From the NCBI GenBank assembly GCA_006969745.1, contig CP030886.1, positions 1,957,234 to 2,021,233 of the forward strand: a stretch of 64,000 bases of DNA, in the 5' to 3' direction. Positions 35,879 through 45,681 of the stretch are shown one piece after another; the first letter of the stretch is position 1; every line of letters starts with the position of its first letter. The position numbers and the translations under genes were made by a program. Source of the DNA: Cytophagaceae bacterium. Its GTDB lineage: Bacteria; Bacteroidota; Bacteroidia; Cytophagales; Cyclobacteriaceae. The notes below the pieces were generated by a model. It was not told the origin of the DNA and ran no database searches. It was given only the letters and a program-made list of their open reading frames with translations.

Positions 35879-35894
35879 AGTTCCACGTGGAACA
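35879..35894. other. parS-like site 1
   Basis: The perfect 14-bp palindrome GTTCCACGTGGAAC (35880-35893) matches the ParB-binding consensus TGTTNCACGTGNAACA in its core. Confidence 0.75.
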
Positions 35895-35915
35895 AACTGG
35901 GAACATTCGTGTTTA

Positions 35916-35931
35916 TGTTCCACGTGAAACA
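35916..35931. other. parS-like site 2
   Basis: TGTTCCACGTGAAACA differs from the canonical parS TGTTTCACGTGAAACA at one position that is degenerate in known sites. It lies 36 bp from site 1, in the 61-bp gap between ybeY and mnmG. Confidence 0.85.
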
Positions 35932-35939
35932 TCTTTTAT

Positions 35940-37805
35940 ATGCTTCAAGAATACGACATTATAGTGGTTGGTGCAGGGCACGCGGGCTGTGAAGCAGCTG
36001 CTGCGGCGGCTAATATGGGCTCTAAGGTTCTATTGGTGACGATGAACATGAATACCATTGCTCACATGTCATGCAACCCAGCAATGGGCGGAATCGCCAA
36101 AGGACAAATTGTAAGAGAAATTGATGCACTCGGTGGCTATTCAGGAATTGTCACAGACAAATCCATGATTCAATTCAGAATGCTCAATAGATCTAAAGGT
36201 CCTGCGATGTGGAGCCCGAGAGCACAATCTGACAGAATGCGATTCGCAGAAGAATGGAGATTGTCATTGGAGGGAATAGAGAATCTTGATTTCTGGCAAG
36301 AAATGGTCAATGGGTTGCTCGTAAAAGATGGTCGAGTAATTGGAGTAAAAACAGGAATTGGTCTTGAAATAAAGGCAAAAGCAGTAGTTCTAACAAACGG
36401 TACCTTCCTCAACGGACTCATACACATAGGGGAAAAGCAGTTTGGTGGTGGCAGATCAGGAGAGCGAGCAGCGACTGGTATTACGGAACAGCTAGTGCAA
36501 TTAGGTTTCGAATCAGGTAGAATGAAAACCGGAACACCTCCTCGCGTAGATGGGAGATCCCTTGACTACACTAAAATGGAAGAACAGGAGGGAGACGAAA
36601 TACCAGGTAAATTCTCATACCTTGAATCATCCAGACCATTGACTCAACAAAGAAGTTGCCACATTACATATACAAATCCTGAAGTTCATGAAATACTTCA
36701 GACTGGGTTCGAACAATCTCCAATGTTCACAGGGCGCATACAAGGACTTGGTCCAAGGTATTGTCCATCAATCGAAGACAAAATCAATCGGTTTGCAGAA
36801 AGAGACAGGCACCAAATATTTGTTGAGCCTGAAGGGTGGAATACGGTAGAGATTTACGTCAATGGCTTTTCTACATCTTTACCGGAAAACGTACAGTATA
36901 AAGCACTCTCGAAAGTTCCTGGATTCGAGAAGGTAAAAATGTTCAGGCCAGGATATGCCATTGAATATGACTTTTTCCCACCAACGCAGCTTTCTAATAC
37001 GCTCGAGACTAAACGGATAGAAAACCTATATTTCGCAGGACAAATTAATGGCACCACAGGTTACGAAGAAGCTGCCTGCCAGGGCATGATGGCCGGTATT
37101 AATGCACATCAGAAAATCAATGAAAATGAAGCATTCATACTCAAAAGGAACGAAGCATATATAGGAGTGCTTATAGACGACCTCATAAATAAAGGGACGG
37201 ATGAACCCTATCGCATGTTTACCTCTAGAGCAGAATTCAGATTACTCTTGAGACAAGACAATGCAGACTTGAGACTTACAGAAAAAAGTCACAAACTTGG
37301 ATTGGCAAACGATGATAGGCTACATCAGATGCAACAAAAAAAGGAGCACACAGAGGAATTATCTAAAATGCTCAATCAGATACAGTTCAAACCTAATGAA
37401 ATTGAAAATGAGCTGGCATCACTATCATCAGCCCCAATAAAGGATAAATCCTCTCTAGCAACAATTTTGAAAAGACCAGAAATCTCAATCTACGATTTCA
37501 AAATCTTTTCGGGTGAAATAGAAAAGGCACTAGCCACCTATGCACCTGAAGTGATAGAACAAGCTGAAATTCAAATAAAATATCAGACGTATATTGAAAG
37601 AGAGCAGCAGAATTCTGAGAAGATGAACAACCTCGAAAATCTAAGAATTAAAAAGTCATTCGACTACAATCAGCTTACGTCACTTTCTGCTGAAGCTAGG
37701 GAGAAGCTACATAAAATTCAACCTGAAACACTTGGTCAAGCCTCACGAATAAGCGGTGTCTCCCCATCAGATGTATCAATTTTAATGGTTTACTTGGGTA
37801 GATAA
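35940..37805 (+). CDS. mnmG: tRNA uridine-5-carboxymethylaminomethyl modification enzyme MnmG (GidA)
   Basis: 621 residues. With MnmE it installs the cmnm5 group at wobble U34 of several tRNAs, using FAD and folate. The FAD-binding Rossmann motif is [62 protein letters not shown], the [20 protein letters not shown] redox-cysteine region and the C-terminal helical domain ([16 protein letters not shown]) are typical. In many bacteria gidA lies by oriC, which fits the candidate origin 2.5 kb downstream. The methyltransferase gene overlaps its stop by one base. Confidence 0.98.
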   Translation: MLQEYDIIVVGAGHAGCEAAAAAANMGSKVLLVTMNMNTIAHMSCNPAMGGIAKGQIVREIDALGGYSGIVTDKSMIQFRMLNRSKGPAMWSPRAQSDRMRFAEEWRLSLEGIENLDFWQEMVNGLLVKDGRVIGVKTGIGLEIKAKAVVLTNGTFLNGLIHIGEKQFGGGRSGERAATGITEQLVQLGFESGRMKTGTPPRVDGRSLDYTKMEEQEGDEIPGKFSYLESSRPLTQQRSCHITYTNPEVHEILQTGFEQSPMFTGRIQGLGPRYCPSIEDKINRFAERDRHQIFVEPEGWNTVEIYVNGFSTSLPENVQYKALSKVPGFEKVKMFRPGYAIEYDFFPPTQLSNTLETKRIENLYFAGQINGTTGYEEAACQGMMAGINAHQKINENEAFILKRNEAYIGVLIDDLINKGTDEPYRMFTSRAEFRLLLRQDNADLRLTEKSHKLGLANDDRLHQMQQKKEHTEELSKMLNQIQFKPNEIENELASLSSAPIKDKSSLATILKRPEISIYDFKIFSGEIEKALATYAPEVIEQAEIQIKYQTYIEREQQNSEKMNNLENLRIKKSFDYNQLTSLSAEAREKLHKIQPETLGQASRISGVSPSDVSILMVYLGR

Positions 37806-38677
37806 TGTACGAGAAGTTGGATCAATGTCCTGTTTGCAAAAACAAACAGTTTGACAATTACATGATTTGTGACGATCATTCCGTGTCAGGAGAAAGCTTT
37901 GCATTGGTTAAATGCAACAAATGTGAACTTGTATTCACTAACCCTCGCCCGGAAGTATCCAGCCTGCCGAAATATTACCAGAGCGATGAATACATCTCAC
38001 ATACTGATGACAGCAATTCATTCATAAATATCATATACAAAATAGTACGTCGATATACATTGAACTCCAAGACTAATCTTATCACAAGAATCAACGGAGC
38101 AAAAGGATCAGTCCTCGACTATGGATGCGGCACAGGGGATTTTGTAAAACAGGCTCGACTCAAAGGTTGGCAGGCTTTTGGCTATGAACCCGATCAAAAC
38201 GCACGAAGTATTGCGGGTAAAAAAAATCCATCTTCTATAATAGACACCATAAACAAATGCCCAGAAGATATTGACATGATAACAGCTTGGCATGTAATTG
38301 AGCATGTCGCTGACCTGAGAAATACATTGAAAACACTATTCAAAAAATTAAAAGACGAAGGCTATTTAGTAGTTGCCGTACCGAATCATCTCTCATATGA
38401 TGCATCTCATTACAAACAACATTGGGCTGCATACGATGTTCCACGTCATCTTTATCATTTCTCAAGACATTCAATGGATTATCTTGCCAAGCTTATGAAG
38501 TTTTCAATTGTAGAGACGATCCCGATGAAATTTGATTCTTACTATGTATCTATGCTCAGTGAAAAGTATCAAGCAAATGGCAGCATATGGAAGGCGATAT
38601 CAACTGGATACAAATCAAATCTACGGGCTTCTAAAAATGGTGAATACTCAAGTTTGATCTATATCCTGAAAAAATGA
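37805..38677 (+). CDS. Class I SAM-dependent methyltransferase with N-terminal zinc ribbon
   Basis: 290 residues. The N-terminal part has two CxxC pairs (CPVCKNKQF and KCNKCELVFTNPRPE), a zinc ribbon. A Rossmann methyltransferase domain follows with motif I GSVLDYGCGTGDFVKQA, acidic loop YEPDQNARSI and AWHVIEHVADLRNTLKTLF. Such ribbon-Methyltransf_23 proteins often act in polysaccharide or lipid modification; the substrate is unknown here. It overlaps mnmG by 1 bp and the following gene by 4 bp. Confidence 0.87.
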   Translation: MYEKLDQCPVCKNKQFDNYMICDDHSVSGESFALVKCNKCELVFTNPRPEVSSLPKYYQSDEYISHTDDSNSFINIIYKIVRRYTLNSKTNLITRINGAKGSVLDYGCGTGDFVKQARLKGWQAFGYEPDQNARSIAGKKNPSSIIDTINKCPEDIDMITAWHVIEHVADLRNTLKTLFKKLKDEGYLVVAVPNHLSYDASHYKQHWAAYDVPRHLYHFSRHSMDYLAKLMKFSIVETIPMKFDSYYVSMLSEKYQANGSIWKAISTGYKSNLRASKNGEYSSLIYILKK

Positions 38678-40344
38678 AGCATGTACTCTACATCATTTCA
38701 ATTTTATTAATTGGAGATTTATTCTTGACAAACTGTGCCAATCCAGGCAGACCAACCGGAGGTCCAAAGGATACCATTCCACCTACACTTATTTATTCAT
38801 CACCAACCAACGGAACTACTAATTTTTCCAACTCTACCATTGAATTTGAATTTTCGGAATACATCAATGCTGATAAACTGAAACAACAACTCATCATCAC
38901 ACCTAATTCGGATATAAAATACAAGTCAATTATAAAGCGTAATAAACTCGTTCTAAAACTTGAAGGTGACTTACAAGATACAACTACCTATAACTTCAAT
39001 TTTGCTAACGGCGTAACTGATATCACAGAAAAAAATCCTGTAATAAATCTGTCATTGGCATTTAGTACAGGTCCATACATAGACAGTATGTCTATATCGG
39101 GCTCAGTTGAAAATCTACTCACCAAAGAACCCGGCAAAGGATATGTTGTCGGCCTATATCCATTATCTGATTCACTTGACTTCTTTACCCAAAAACCGAT
39201 GTATTTCACTTCGGCAAATGACTCAGGTAATTATAAAATTAAATACATTAAAACAGGTAAGTATAAAATTATTTCATTTGAGGATGATAATGGCAACTAC
39301 TTGCTAGATCCGGATATTGAACCACATGGTTTTCTATCAGATACAATCGCTCTTGATTCCGCAACATCATTGCCACCAATAAGATGCCTCTTGCAAAATG
39401 TGAAACCACTGGTATTAATCAACGCAAGACCCACGGGAAGATATGTTGAAATCAAATTCAACAAACAAGTTGATTTCTATGATATAACTCCGCAGACCCC
39501 AAGTAATATTATTGGTGAGAATAAGGATATTATTAGACTATACAAACCCGAGGCGGTCAACTATGGTGATAGTATCACCTCATACATCACTTCCTCAGAC
39601 AGTCTCAATAATACAATTCAAGATACGATCAAATACGTCTTCCTTGAATCAAATAGAAAACCGGCCGGCTTCTCGTATTCATTCTCAAAAAACACCATAG
39701 ATATTAAGGATAATCCTGAGCTTAATCTATCCTTCAACAAACCCATTCAGACTTTTGATACAACTCTAATTCTCTTAAAGGTCGACTCAACATATAGTTC
39801 AATTCCAAGTTTCACTAAACAATGGAATCAGAACAGAACTGAATTGCAACTTGATCTTAAATTGAAAAGTGCATTTGTTGACTCCCTTCTAGAAGCAATA
39901 ACCATTGCAGACACTTTGATCAAAGACTCAACCAGCTCATCCAAAAACAAGAAAAGAGTACTAACATTTAATGCTATTAAAGGAGCATTCATTTCAGTCG
40001 AAAACGATACAACCGAATTAAAAAATGCAAACTTTAAAAAACCACAAGAATCTCCAAAAGGAGTATTAAAGGTTACACTCAACACTACAGAAACTCACTT
40101 CTGGTTTCAACTGCTAGATAAAAATCAAAAAGTTCTGTATCAGAAAGCCAATGAAACATCCTTTTCTTTTAGCGCTATCAAGCCAGGTACATACAGTATT
40201 CGCATGCTTATAGATACCAATAAAGATGGAAAATGGTCATATGGAAATTTGCTAAATAATGAGGAACCAGAAGAGGTAGTTATATACGGAGAGCCAACAT
40301 CCATTCGAGAAAACTGGGTAGTTGAATTAGATATTAATATTTAA
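38674..40344 (+). CDS. Ig-like domain-containing lipoprotein
   Basis: 556 residues. The signal MKHVLYIISILLIGDLFLTNC has a lipobox cysteine, then ANPGRPTGGPKDTIPPT, a typical start of Bacteroidota Ig-like lipoproteins. A Big_5-type Ig-like domain occupies about 30-130 (PTLIYSSPTNGTTNFSNSTI; NFANGVTDITEKN). The rest is beta-rich with a carboxypeptidase-regulatory-like ending (FSAIKPGTYSIRMLIDTNKD). Function unknown; probably outer-membrane-anchored. It ends the plus-strand run just before the candidate origin. Confidence 0.85.
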   Translation: MKHVLYIISILLIGDLFLTNCANPGRPTGGPKDTIPPTLIYSSPTNGTTNFSNSTIEFEFSEYINADKLKQQLIITPNSDIKYKSIIKRNKLVLKLEGDLQDTTTYNFNFANGVTDITEKNPVINLSLAFSTGPYIDSMSISGSVENLLTKEPGKGYVVGLYPLSDSLDFFTQKPMYFTSANDSGNYKIKYIKTGKYKIISFEDDNGNYLLDPDIEPHGFLSDTIALDSATSLPPIRCLLQNVKPLVLINARPTGRYVEIKFNKQVDFYDITPQTPSNIIGENKDIIRLYKPEAVNYGDSITSYITSSDSLNNTIQDTIKYVFLESNRKPAGFSYSFSKNTIDIKDNPELNLSFNKPIQTFDTTLILLKVDSTYSSIPSFTKQWNQNRTELQLDLKLKSAFVDSLLEAITIADTLIKDSTSSSKNKKRVLTFNAIKGAFISVENDTTELKNANFKKPQESPKGVLKVTLNTTETHFWFQLLDKNQKVLYQKANETSFSFSAIKPGTYSIRMLIDTNKDGKWSYGNLLNNEEPEEVVIYGEPTSIRENWVVELDINI

Positions 40345-40737
40345 TTAATATTTAAGCGTGTGCATAACCTGCAAAGAGTACGTTGATAACTATTGATAGT
40401 ATGCCTACAATGCTTCAAAGATTTTCTTCACCCTAAGTTTAAGTGACATTACTCACGTTTATCTACATCTTATAAGAGCCAAGATTCAAAAAAGATTATC
40501 ACATAATACCAAATACTCGTTATCAACATAATAGCATAAAATGCTCTATTTCAAATATTTAATTGTTGATAGACTGTTGAATTAGATGAACTATATTGAA
40601 GGCTTATAAACAACCCGGATTTCCAAAAAATATCCTAAGATCTTTTCCACGTATCCACAGTCCTAATAATAAGAATAGAATTTATTTAAACTTTATATTA
40701 TTTAATTAGGTATGTATATATGTGGATTACTTGAATC
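40345..40737. other. Candidate chromosomal replication origin (oriC)
   Basis: A 393-bp non-coding, very AT-rich interval with clustered DnaA-box-like 9-mers (consensus TTATNCACA). Seen are TGTGCATAA at 40359-40367 (reverse of TTATGCACA, exact), TTATCTACA at 40459, TTATCAACA at 40520, TGTTGATAG at 40564, TTATAAACA at 40604, GTATCCACA at 40651, TGTGGATTA at 40721, and weaker CGTTGATAA at 40381 and TTATCACAT at 40496. Two A/T-only stretches at about 40331-40355 and 40681-40708 could unwind. It lies 4.4 kb from two parS-like sites and 2.5 kb from mnmG. dnaA itself is not in the window. Confidence 0.75.
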
Positions 40738-42546
40738 ATGATCAAAAAACTATTTCTATACATTTTTCTACCGATTAATTTAATCTTTGGTCAAAGCCAC
40801 GATCAAATTCAATTGGCTAATGAATATTTTCAACAAGGAGATCTTGAAAAGGCAAAGCTTTTATACAGTGAATTGGCTGAAAATCCCTACAACACCCAGC
40901 TGATCGCGGGTAATTATCTATCGCTCCTCAAATCCATTTCAGAATACCAGGAAGCAGAAATTTTTCTGGAAAAGGCAATAAAGACTTTCCCATCAAACAT
41001 TCAGTTTCAATCAAGTCTCGCGGGAGTCTATAAAGATTCCGGCGATCTAGAAAAATTGGATGACTACATCAAACAATTACGGAAGAATGCTAAAACGAAT
41101 CCATTTCAATTAAGCATACTTGCTCAATATTTGGCCAACGAACAACTTTACGAAGAATCTATATTATTCTTCAAAGACTCCAGAGAGGTTCGAAATAATT
41201 CAACCGTCCATGCATTAGAACTTGCATCCATTTATAGAATGGTTAATAACAAGTCTGCGATGATTGAGGAGTATCTCAATTATGCTTCCGACAGTCCAAA
41301 CAGACTTAGCTACATTAAAAATTTGCTGCAGAGCTTCATCCAGGAAGAAGAAGAACTGGATGAACTTGAAAGTACGCTCATCCGCAAAATGCAAGAGAGT
41401 CCGGAAGACACAAAATTTGCTGAACTACTGCTTTGGGTAGAATTGCAGAGAAAAAATTTCTATGGGGCATTTATTCAATCTCGAGCCATTGATAAAAGGA
41501 ACGATCGCCCAGGAGATCGATCCATGGATATAGGAAGAATCGCGCTGGAAAACGGAGCTTATGATGATGCGGTTGAAATTTTTCAGTACGTGGCAAAAGA
41601 ATACGTAGATACAAGAAACTATCAATATGCACGAAGATTTTGGATGGAAGCGAAGGAGCGAAAAATCAAAAACACATTTCCAATTGATCCAGTCGAAATC
41701 CGTGATTTAGCCAATCAATATCAAGCACTATATGACGAGCTTCAGCCTGCACAAACTGCTTTTGAAGCGCTGCGAAGCAAAGCTCTTTTACATGCATTTT
41801 ATCTCGATGAAATAAACTACGCAGCTCAGCTGCTCAATCAACTAGTTGCAAATCCAAGAGCAGGCATTCAGCTTATATCCCAAAGCAAACTAGATCTTGG
41901 TGACATTTACCTCTTGAAAGGCGAACCATGGGAAGCTACATTGCTATACTCACAAGTAGAGAAAGCATATAAAAGTCACGAACTGGGATACAATGCCAAA
42001 TTACGAAATGCACGTTTGCATTATTTCACAGGAAACTTCGCGCTGGCAAAAGGTCATCTGGATATTTTGAAAAAAAATACCACGCGAGAAATTTCAAATG
42101 ATGCCATTTCATTGGGCATGCTTATCACAGACAATACTGCCCTTGATACGACCGATGCAGTTATGCAGGAATTTGCCAACATTGAGCTTTTAATATTTCA
42201 AAACAAAAAAAATGAAGCCAGTGAACGACTCACTCAAATGTTGGACAAATACAACCATCATTCTATTACGGACGAGATATTTTGGTTGAAATCTAAGTTG
42301 GAGTTAGAAGCAGGAAAAACAGAGATAGCCATTAATTACCTGGATCAAATTTTAGCATCTTATTCCTATGACATTTTAGCCGATGATGCTGCTTTCAAAA
42401 AGGCCGAGATCTATGAAAGACAAGTAAAAGATGTAGAAGAGGCAAAAGCACTATATCAACAATTCCTAATTGATTATCCAGGAAGTATGTATGTAGCAGA
42501 AGCTCGCAAGCGATTCCGACAGCTAAGAGGAGACTTCATCAACTAG
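40738..42546 (+). CDS. TPR-repeat protein, exported
   Basis: 602 residues with signal peptide MIKKLFLYIFLPINLIFGQ. Tetratricopeptide-like repeats run along most of the length (e.g. QLANEYFQQGDLEKAKLLYS; YQEAEIFLEKAIKTFPSNIQ; KAEIYERQVKDVEEAKALYQQFL). It probably acts as a periplasmic or envelope scaffold; partners are unknown. It begins immediately after the candidate origin, and its 3' end overlaps the convergent lrp-type gene by 24 bp. Confidence 0.88.
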   Translation: MIKKLFLYIFLPINLIFGQSHDQIQLANEYFQQGDLEKAKLLYSELAENPYNTQLIAGNYLSLLKSISEYQEAEIFLEKAIKTFPSNIQFQSSLAGVYKDSGDLEKLDDYIKQLRKNAKTNPFQLSILAQYLANEQLYEESILFFKDSREVRNNSTVHALELASIYRMVNNKSAMIEEYLNYASDSPNRLSYIKNLLQSFIQEEEELDELESTLIRKMQESPEDTKFAELLLWVELQRKNFYGAFIQSRAIDKRNDRPGDRSMDIGRIALENGAYDDAVEIFQYVAKEYVDTRNYQYARRFWMEAKERKIKNTFPIDPVEIRDLANQYQALYDELQPAQTAFEALRSKALLHAFYLDEINYAAQLLNQLVANPRAGIQLISQSKLDLGDIYLLKGEPWEATLLYSQVEKAYKSHELGYNAKLRNARLHYFTGNFALAKGHLDILKKNTTREISNDAISLGMLITDNTALDTTDAVMQEFANIELLIFQNKKNEASERLTQMLDKYNHHSITDEIFWLKSKLELEAGKTEIAINYLDQILASYSYDILADDAAFKKAEIYERQVKDVEEAKALYQQFLIDYPGSMYVAEARKRFRQLRGDFIN

Positions 42547-42993
42547 TGGCAGGGCAGTAGTTTGCTTGATTTTTTTCAACACCATCATACTTTGAACTAA
42601 CCGAATATTATTGAGTTTAGCCAATTTTTGATTTACGAAGGTTGTATAACCATCCATGTCTTTGACCAATACCTTCAACAAAAAATCAAAAGAACCCGCC
42701 AGATGATAACATTCCAAAACCTCAGGAAACTTTGTTATCTCCACTTCAAATTCCCTGAGAAAATCTGCTTTGTGAGATTCGAGTGTTACGGACGAGAATA
42801 CCTCAAAACCGAAACCTGCTTTCTTCGAATCAACTGCAGCGTGGTAGCCGGTTATTAAACCATTCCTTTCAAGTCTTCTCAATCGCTCATAGATTGGGGT
42901 AATACTCAATCCTAACTCAAAAGAAAGTTCCTTCATCGTAAGCTTCCCATTTGCTTGAAGTAGGGAGATTAATTTTCTATCAATGTCGTCCAT
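42523..42993 (-). CDS. Lrp/AsnC family transcriptional regulator
   Basis: 156 residues. N-terminal winged HTH (DRKLISLLQANGKLTMKELS; GLSITPIYERLRRLERNGLI) and a C-terminal RAM effector-binding domain (VLECYHLAGSFDFLLKVLVK). This family senses amino acids and binds DNA as octamers. It is divergent from a sulfur-amino-acid PLP enzyme, a common arrangement of an Lrp-type regulator with its target. Confidence 0.95.
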   Translation of the reverse strand: MDDIDRKLISLLQANGKLTMKELSFELGLSITPIYERLRRLERNGLITGYHAAVDSKKAGFGFEVFSSVTLESHKADFLREFEVEITKFPEVLECYHLAGSFDFLLKVLVKDMDGYTTFVNQKLAKLNNIRLVQSMMVLKKIKQTTALPLVDEVSS

Positions 42994-43049
42994 CTGATTT
43001 TCTGTCGTATGATAATTTCTAATCGATTTTAAGAAAAATATACTAAAAT

Positions 43050-43065
43050 ACTAATAACTATTAGT
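43050..43065. promoter_or_regulatory. Candidate Lrp-type operator
   Basis: ACTAATA-AC-TATTAGT, a perfect inverted repeat with 7-bp arms, lies in the 137-bp intergenic space between the Lrp/AsnC gene and the divergent PLP-enzyme gene. Its AT-rich dyad character fits Lrp-family sites. Confidence 0.45.
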
Positions 43066-43130
43066 CATTTTTTCTATTCATATTTTATATAGCAGATAAA
43101 AAGATCACTTTCGAATATAAATTGATCAAT

Positions 43131-44414
43131 ATGAAAAACCTGAGTCCGGAAAGTTTAATGATGTCATATGGTTTTAAACCTTCACTTTCAGAGGGAGCCA
43201 TAAAACCACCAATTTTTCAAACATCAACATTCGTTTTTGAAAGCGCAGAAGAAGGAAAGGCATTTTTTGAAAACGCATATGGACTTAGGGAAAAAGAAGA
43301 AGATGAAGAGCTCGGACTTATATACAGCAGGCTCAATAATCCCGATCTTGAAATTCTTGAAAATCGATTAACACTATGGGATCAGGCAGAAGATGCAGCA
43401 GTTTTCGAAAGTGGCATGAGCGCGATTACCACAGTGCTTTTACAATTTTTAGCTCCCGGAGACTTGCTGCTACATAGCAATCCAATTTATGGAGGAACAG
43501 ATCATTTCGTAAAACAAGTGTTACCAAAATTTGGGATCAAAGTGCTCGGATTTGATCCAAATCAAACACAAGAAGATATCGAAGAAATGATTATTGAAAG
43601 CGGTCATTCGGGTCGGTTAAAAATGGTTTACGTTGAAACGCCGGCCAACCCAACAAACCATTTGGTAGACCTGGAGATGTGCAGATCAATTGCTGATAAA
43701 TTCCAAAAAGAAGAAAAGACTCTTGTGGCAGTAGACAACACATACATGGGACCTCTTTGGCAACATCCATTGAAATTTGGCGCTGACTTAGTTCTATATT
43801 CTGCAACAAAATACATTGGAGGTCACAGTGACGTAATAGCAGGGGCATGCCTGGGAAGTAAAGAGCTGATAGGCGAGGTTAAGGGCATGCGAACTTTTCT
43901 AGGCAACATGGCCGGACCCTGGACTGGCTGGTTGCTGCTAAGAAGTCTCGAGACGCTGAAAGTAAGAATGGAAAAACAAGCCGAGAATGCTGCATATGTT
44001 TACGAAGCAATAAAGGGTCATCCCAAAGTAAAGACAATTCACTACTTGGGTGCGTTAAAGCATGGAACACCTCAGCACAGAATATTTGAAAAACAATATT
44101 CCTCAGCTGGAGCCATGATCTCAATTATACTTGAAGGAGGGGAAAAAGAATCATTTCAATTTCTAAACAACCTCAAGCTAATCAAACTGGCGGTGAGTCT
44201 TGGCAGTACAGAATCTCTGGCTCAGCACCCGGCTTCAATGACCCATGCGGGAGTAGATTTAGAGGAGAAGAAAAAATACGGAATTACGGATAACCTGGTG
44301 AGGCTCTCAGTTGGTGTAGAAAATGCAAAAGACCTTGTTTGGGATATCGAACAAGCTTTGGATGCAATCACTGAAAATCGAAACGAACAGATGGTAGCAG
44401 ATAGCATCTACTAG
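43131..44414 (+). CDS. Cystathionine gamma-synthase/methionine gamma-lyase family PLP enzyme
   Basis: About 427 residues from ATG 43131 (MKNLSPESLMMSYGFKPSLS). Features of the Cys/Met metabolism PLP family: GLIYSRLNNPDLEILENRL, the glycine-rich FESGMSAITTVLLQFL, the PLP Asp region VAVDNTYMGPLWQHPLKFGA and the Schiff-base Lys in LYSATKYIGGHSDVIAGA. SLGSTESLAQHPASMTHAGV is the substrate-binding Ser/Arg region. I cannot choose between methionine gamma-lyase and cystathionine gamma-synthase/lyase by eye. Probably under control of the divergent Lrp-type regulator. Confidence 0.92.
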   Translation: MKNLSPESLMMSYGFKPSLSEGAIKPPIFQTSTFVFESAEEGKAFFENAYGLREKEEDEELGLIYSRLNNPDLEILENRLTLWDQAEDAAVFESGMSAITTVLLQFLAPGDLLLHSNPIYGGTDHFVKQVLPKFGIKVLGFDPNQTQEDIEEMIIESGHSGRLKMVYVETPANPTNHLVDLEMCRSIADKFQKEEKTLVAVDNTYMGPLWQHPLKFGADLVLYSATKYIGGHSDVIAGACLGSKELIGEVKGMRTFLGNMAGPWTGWLLLRSLETLKVRMEKQAENAAYVYEAIKGHPKVKTIHYLGALKHGTPQHRIFEKQYSSAGAMISIILEGGEKESFQFLNNLKLIKLAVSLGSTESLAQHPASMTHAGVDLEEKKKYGITDNLVRLSVGVENAKDLVWDIEQALDAITENRNEQMVADSIY

Positions 44415-44467
44415 CTATCTATTTGAAGATGAATCTATTGATTAAAAAAATTTAGTAGATTTATATA

Positions 44468-45076
44468 ATGAAGGTTCTGATTTTCGCAATTGTTTCTACA
44501 TTCCTAATCTGCTCATGTTCAAGGTATGATTACGTTGTAGAGTCTGACTACAGCTATACAGGAAAATTCAATCGATATAGAAGCTTCGGCTTTGGAACCA
44601 ACCAAACCTTTGCCGGAGATGATGAAGACAAAGCGGTACTGGAAAAGAGTCTGACCAAAGTACTTCAGGCATGGGGTTACAAATACAATGAGCAGAAGCC
44701 TGACCTTGTAGTCGTATATACGATCTTCTTTGATGATGTCAATTTGAAAGGATTTGTACAGCCTCAGTTTCAATCATGGCTCACTCAAAATTTCATTAGT
44801 GGCAAAGTTTTAATCAGAAAAGATTCGCTTGACAATGATTCAGACTATAGAAGCTCGGTTTCTTTAAGAGAAGAATACAATGAAGTAGAATATGACCTTA
44901 AACAAGGAACAATTCTGGTTTCATTTTACGACAGAAAAAGAAAAGGTACTGTTTGGCAGGGCTACGCATCCGGAGTTTTTAGCACCGATGACCAAGCCAA
45001 CGAACGTATTATGAGATCAGCCGTGATTCAAATTCTGGACGAATACAAGCTGATAGCTTTCAAGTCGAATAGCTAG
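44468..45076 (+). CDS. DUF4136-type lipoprotein
   Basis: 202 residues; signal MKVLIFAIVSTFLICSC with lipobox, then SRYDYVVESDYSY. The body has FNRYRSFGFGTNQTF, KVLQAWGYKYNEQKPDLVVV and RIMRSAVIQILDEY, the pattern of the DUF4136 family of Bacteroidota and Proteobacteria lipoproteins. Function unknown. Monocistronic, convergent with the next gene. Confidence 0.82.
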   Translation: MKVLIFAIVSTFLICSCSRYDYVVESDYSYTGKFNRYRSFGFGTNQTFAGDDEDKAVLEKSLTKVLQAWGYKYNEQKPDLVVVYTIFFDDVNLKGFVQPQFQSWLTQNFISGKVLIRKDSLDNDSDYRSSVSLREEYNEVEYDLKQGTILVSFYDRKRKGTVWQGYASGVFSTDDQANERIMRSAVIQILDEYKLIAFKSNS

Positions 45077-45082
45077 TCAAAT

Positions 45083-45640
45083 CTATACCAATATTATTCT
45101 AGGGGGAACAGGCTCCATAATTGATGGATCTGGCGAAAAGTGTTTATGAATAAACCCATTCATTTCGTCAATTGTCTTATCAGAAAGCAACGGAAGTAAT
45201 TCTTCCATTACTTCACCTGAAATCATGTAAGGAGGATTTTCCATATTGAGCTTCTCTCCTTTACAATGTGCATATATCTGGTATTCAGGACAATCCTCCA
45301 CATTGGTCTTCTTGACCATACAAGAACGTATACTTTTATCCGGGGATTGATCCTGCATTTCTAGCCGGGTCATTACATCCATGTTTTCTTGAAAATATTT
45401 CATCATGCTTTCCCAGGACTCTTTTGAAATTCCCTTTCGCATCACTTCCGCACAATCCAAACAAATGGCATAATCAAAAACCGTATCCTTTGCTGAATAA
45501 CCTTTATAGTTCTTCACCGCCTTTTCAATGATATATTCAGTCTCTTCATCCAATAGATACTTGTTGCATTCGATACATCGCTCAAAAGGAGTGTCGGTTT
45601 CGAAAGAATAAAACTCCTTAGGTATTTCGTAATCATTCAT
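45083..45640 (-). CDS. Cysteine-containing hypothetical protein, 185 residues
   Basis: A soluble protein with two CxxC-type pairs (CIECNKYLL at about 18 and ICLDCAEV at about 58), further Cys at SCMVKKTNVEDC and HCKGEK, and an acidic C-terminus ending PPRIILV. The spacing suggests a zinc-binding module. It is a conserved Bacteroidota type as far as I can tell, function unknown. Divergent from marR (94 bp). Confidence 0.72.
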   Translation of the reverse strand: MNDYEIPKEFYSFETDTPFERCIECNKYLLDEETEYIIEKAVKNYKGYSAKDTVFDYAICLDCAEVMRKGISKESWESMMKYFQENMDVMTRLEMQDQSPDKSIRSCMVKKTNVEDCPEYQIYAHCKGEKLNMENPPYMISGEVMEELLPLLSDKTIDEMNGFIHKHFSPDPSIMEPVPPRIILV

Positions 45641-45681
45641 TGTTCAAAACTATGCTTAAAAGCACGCGGACAAAAAAATAG

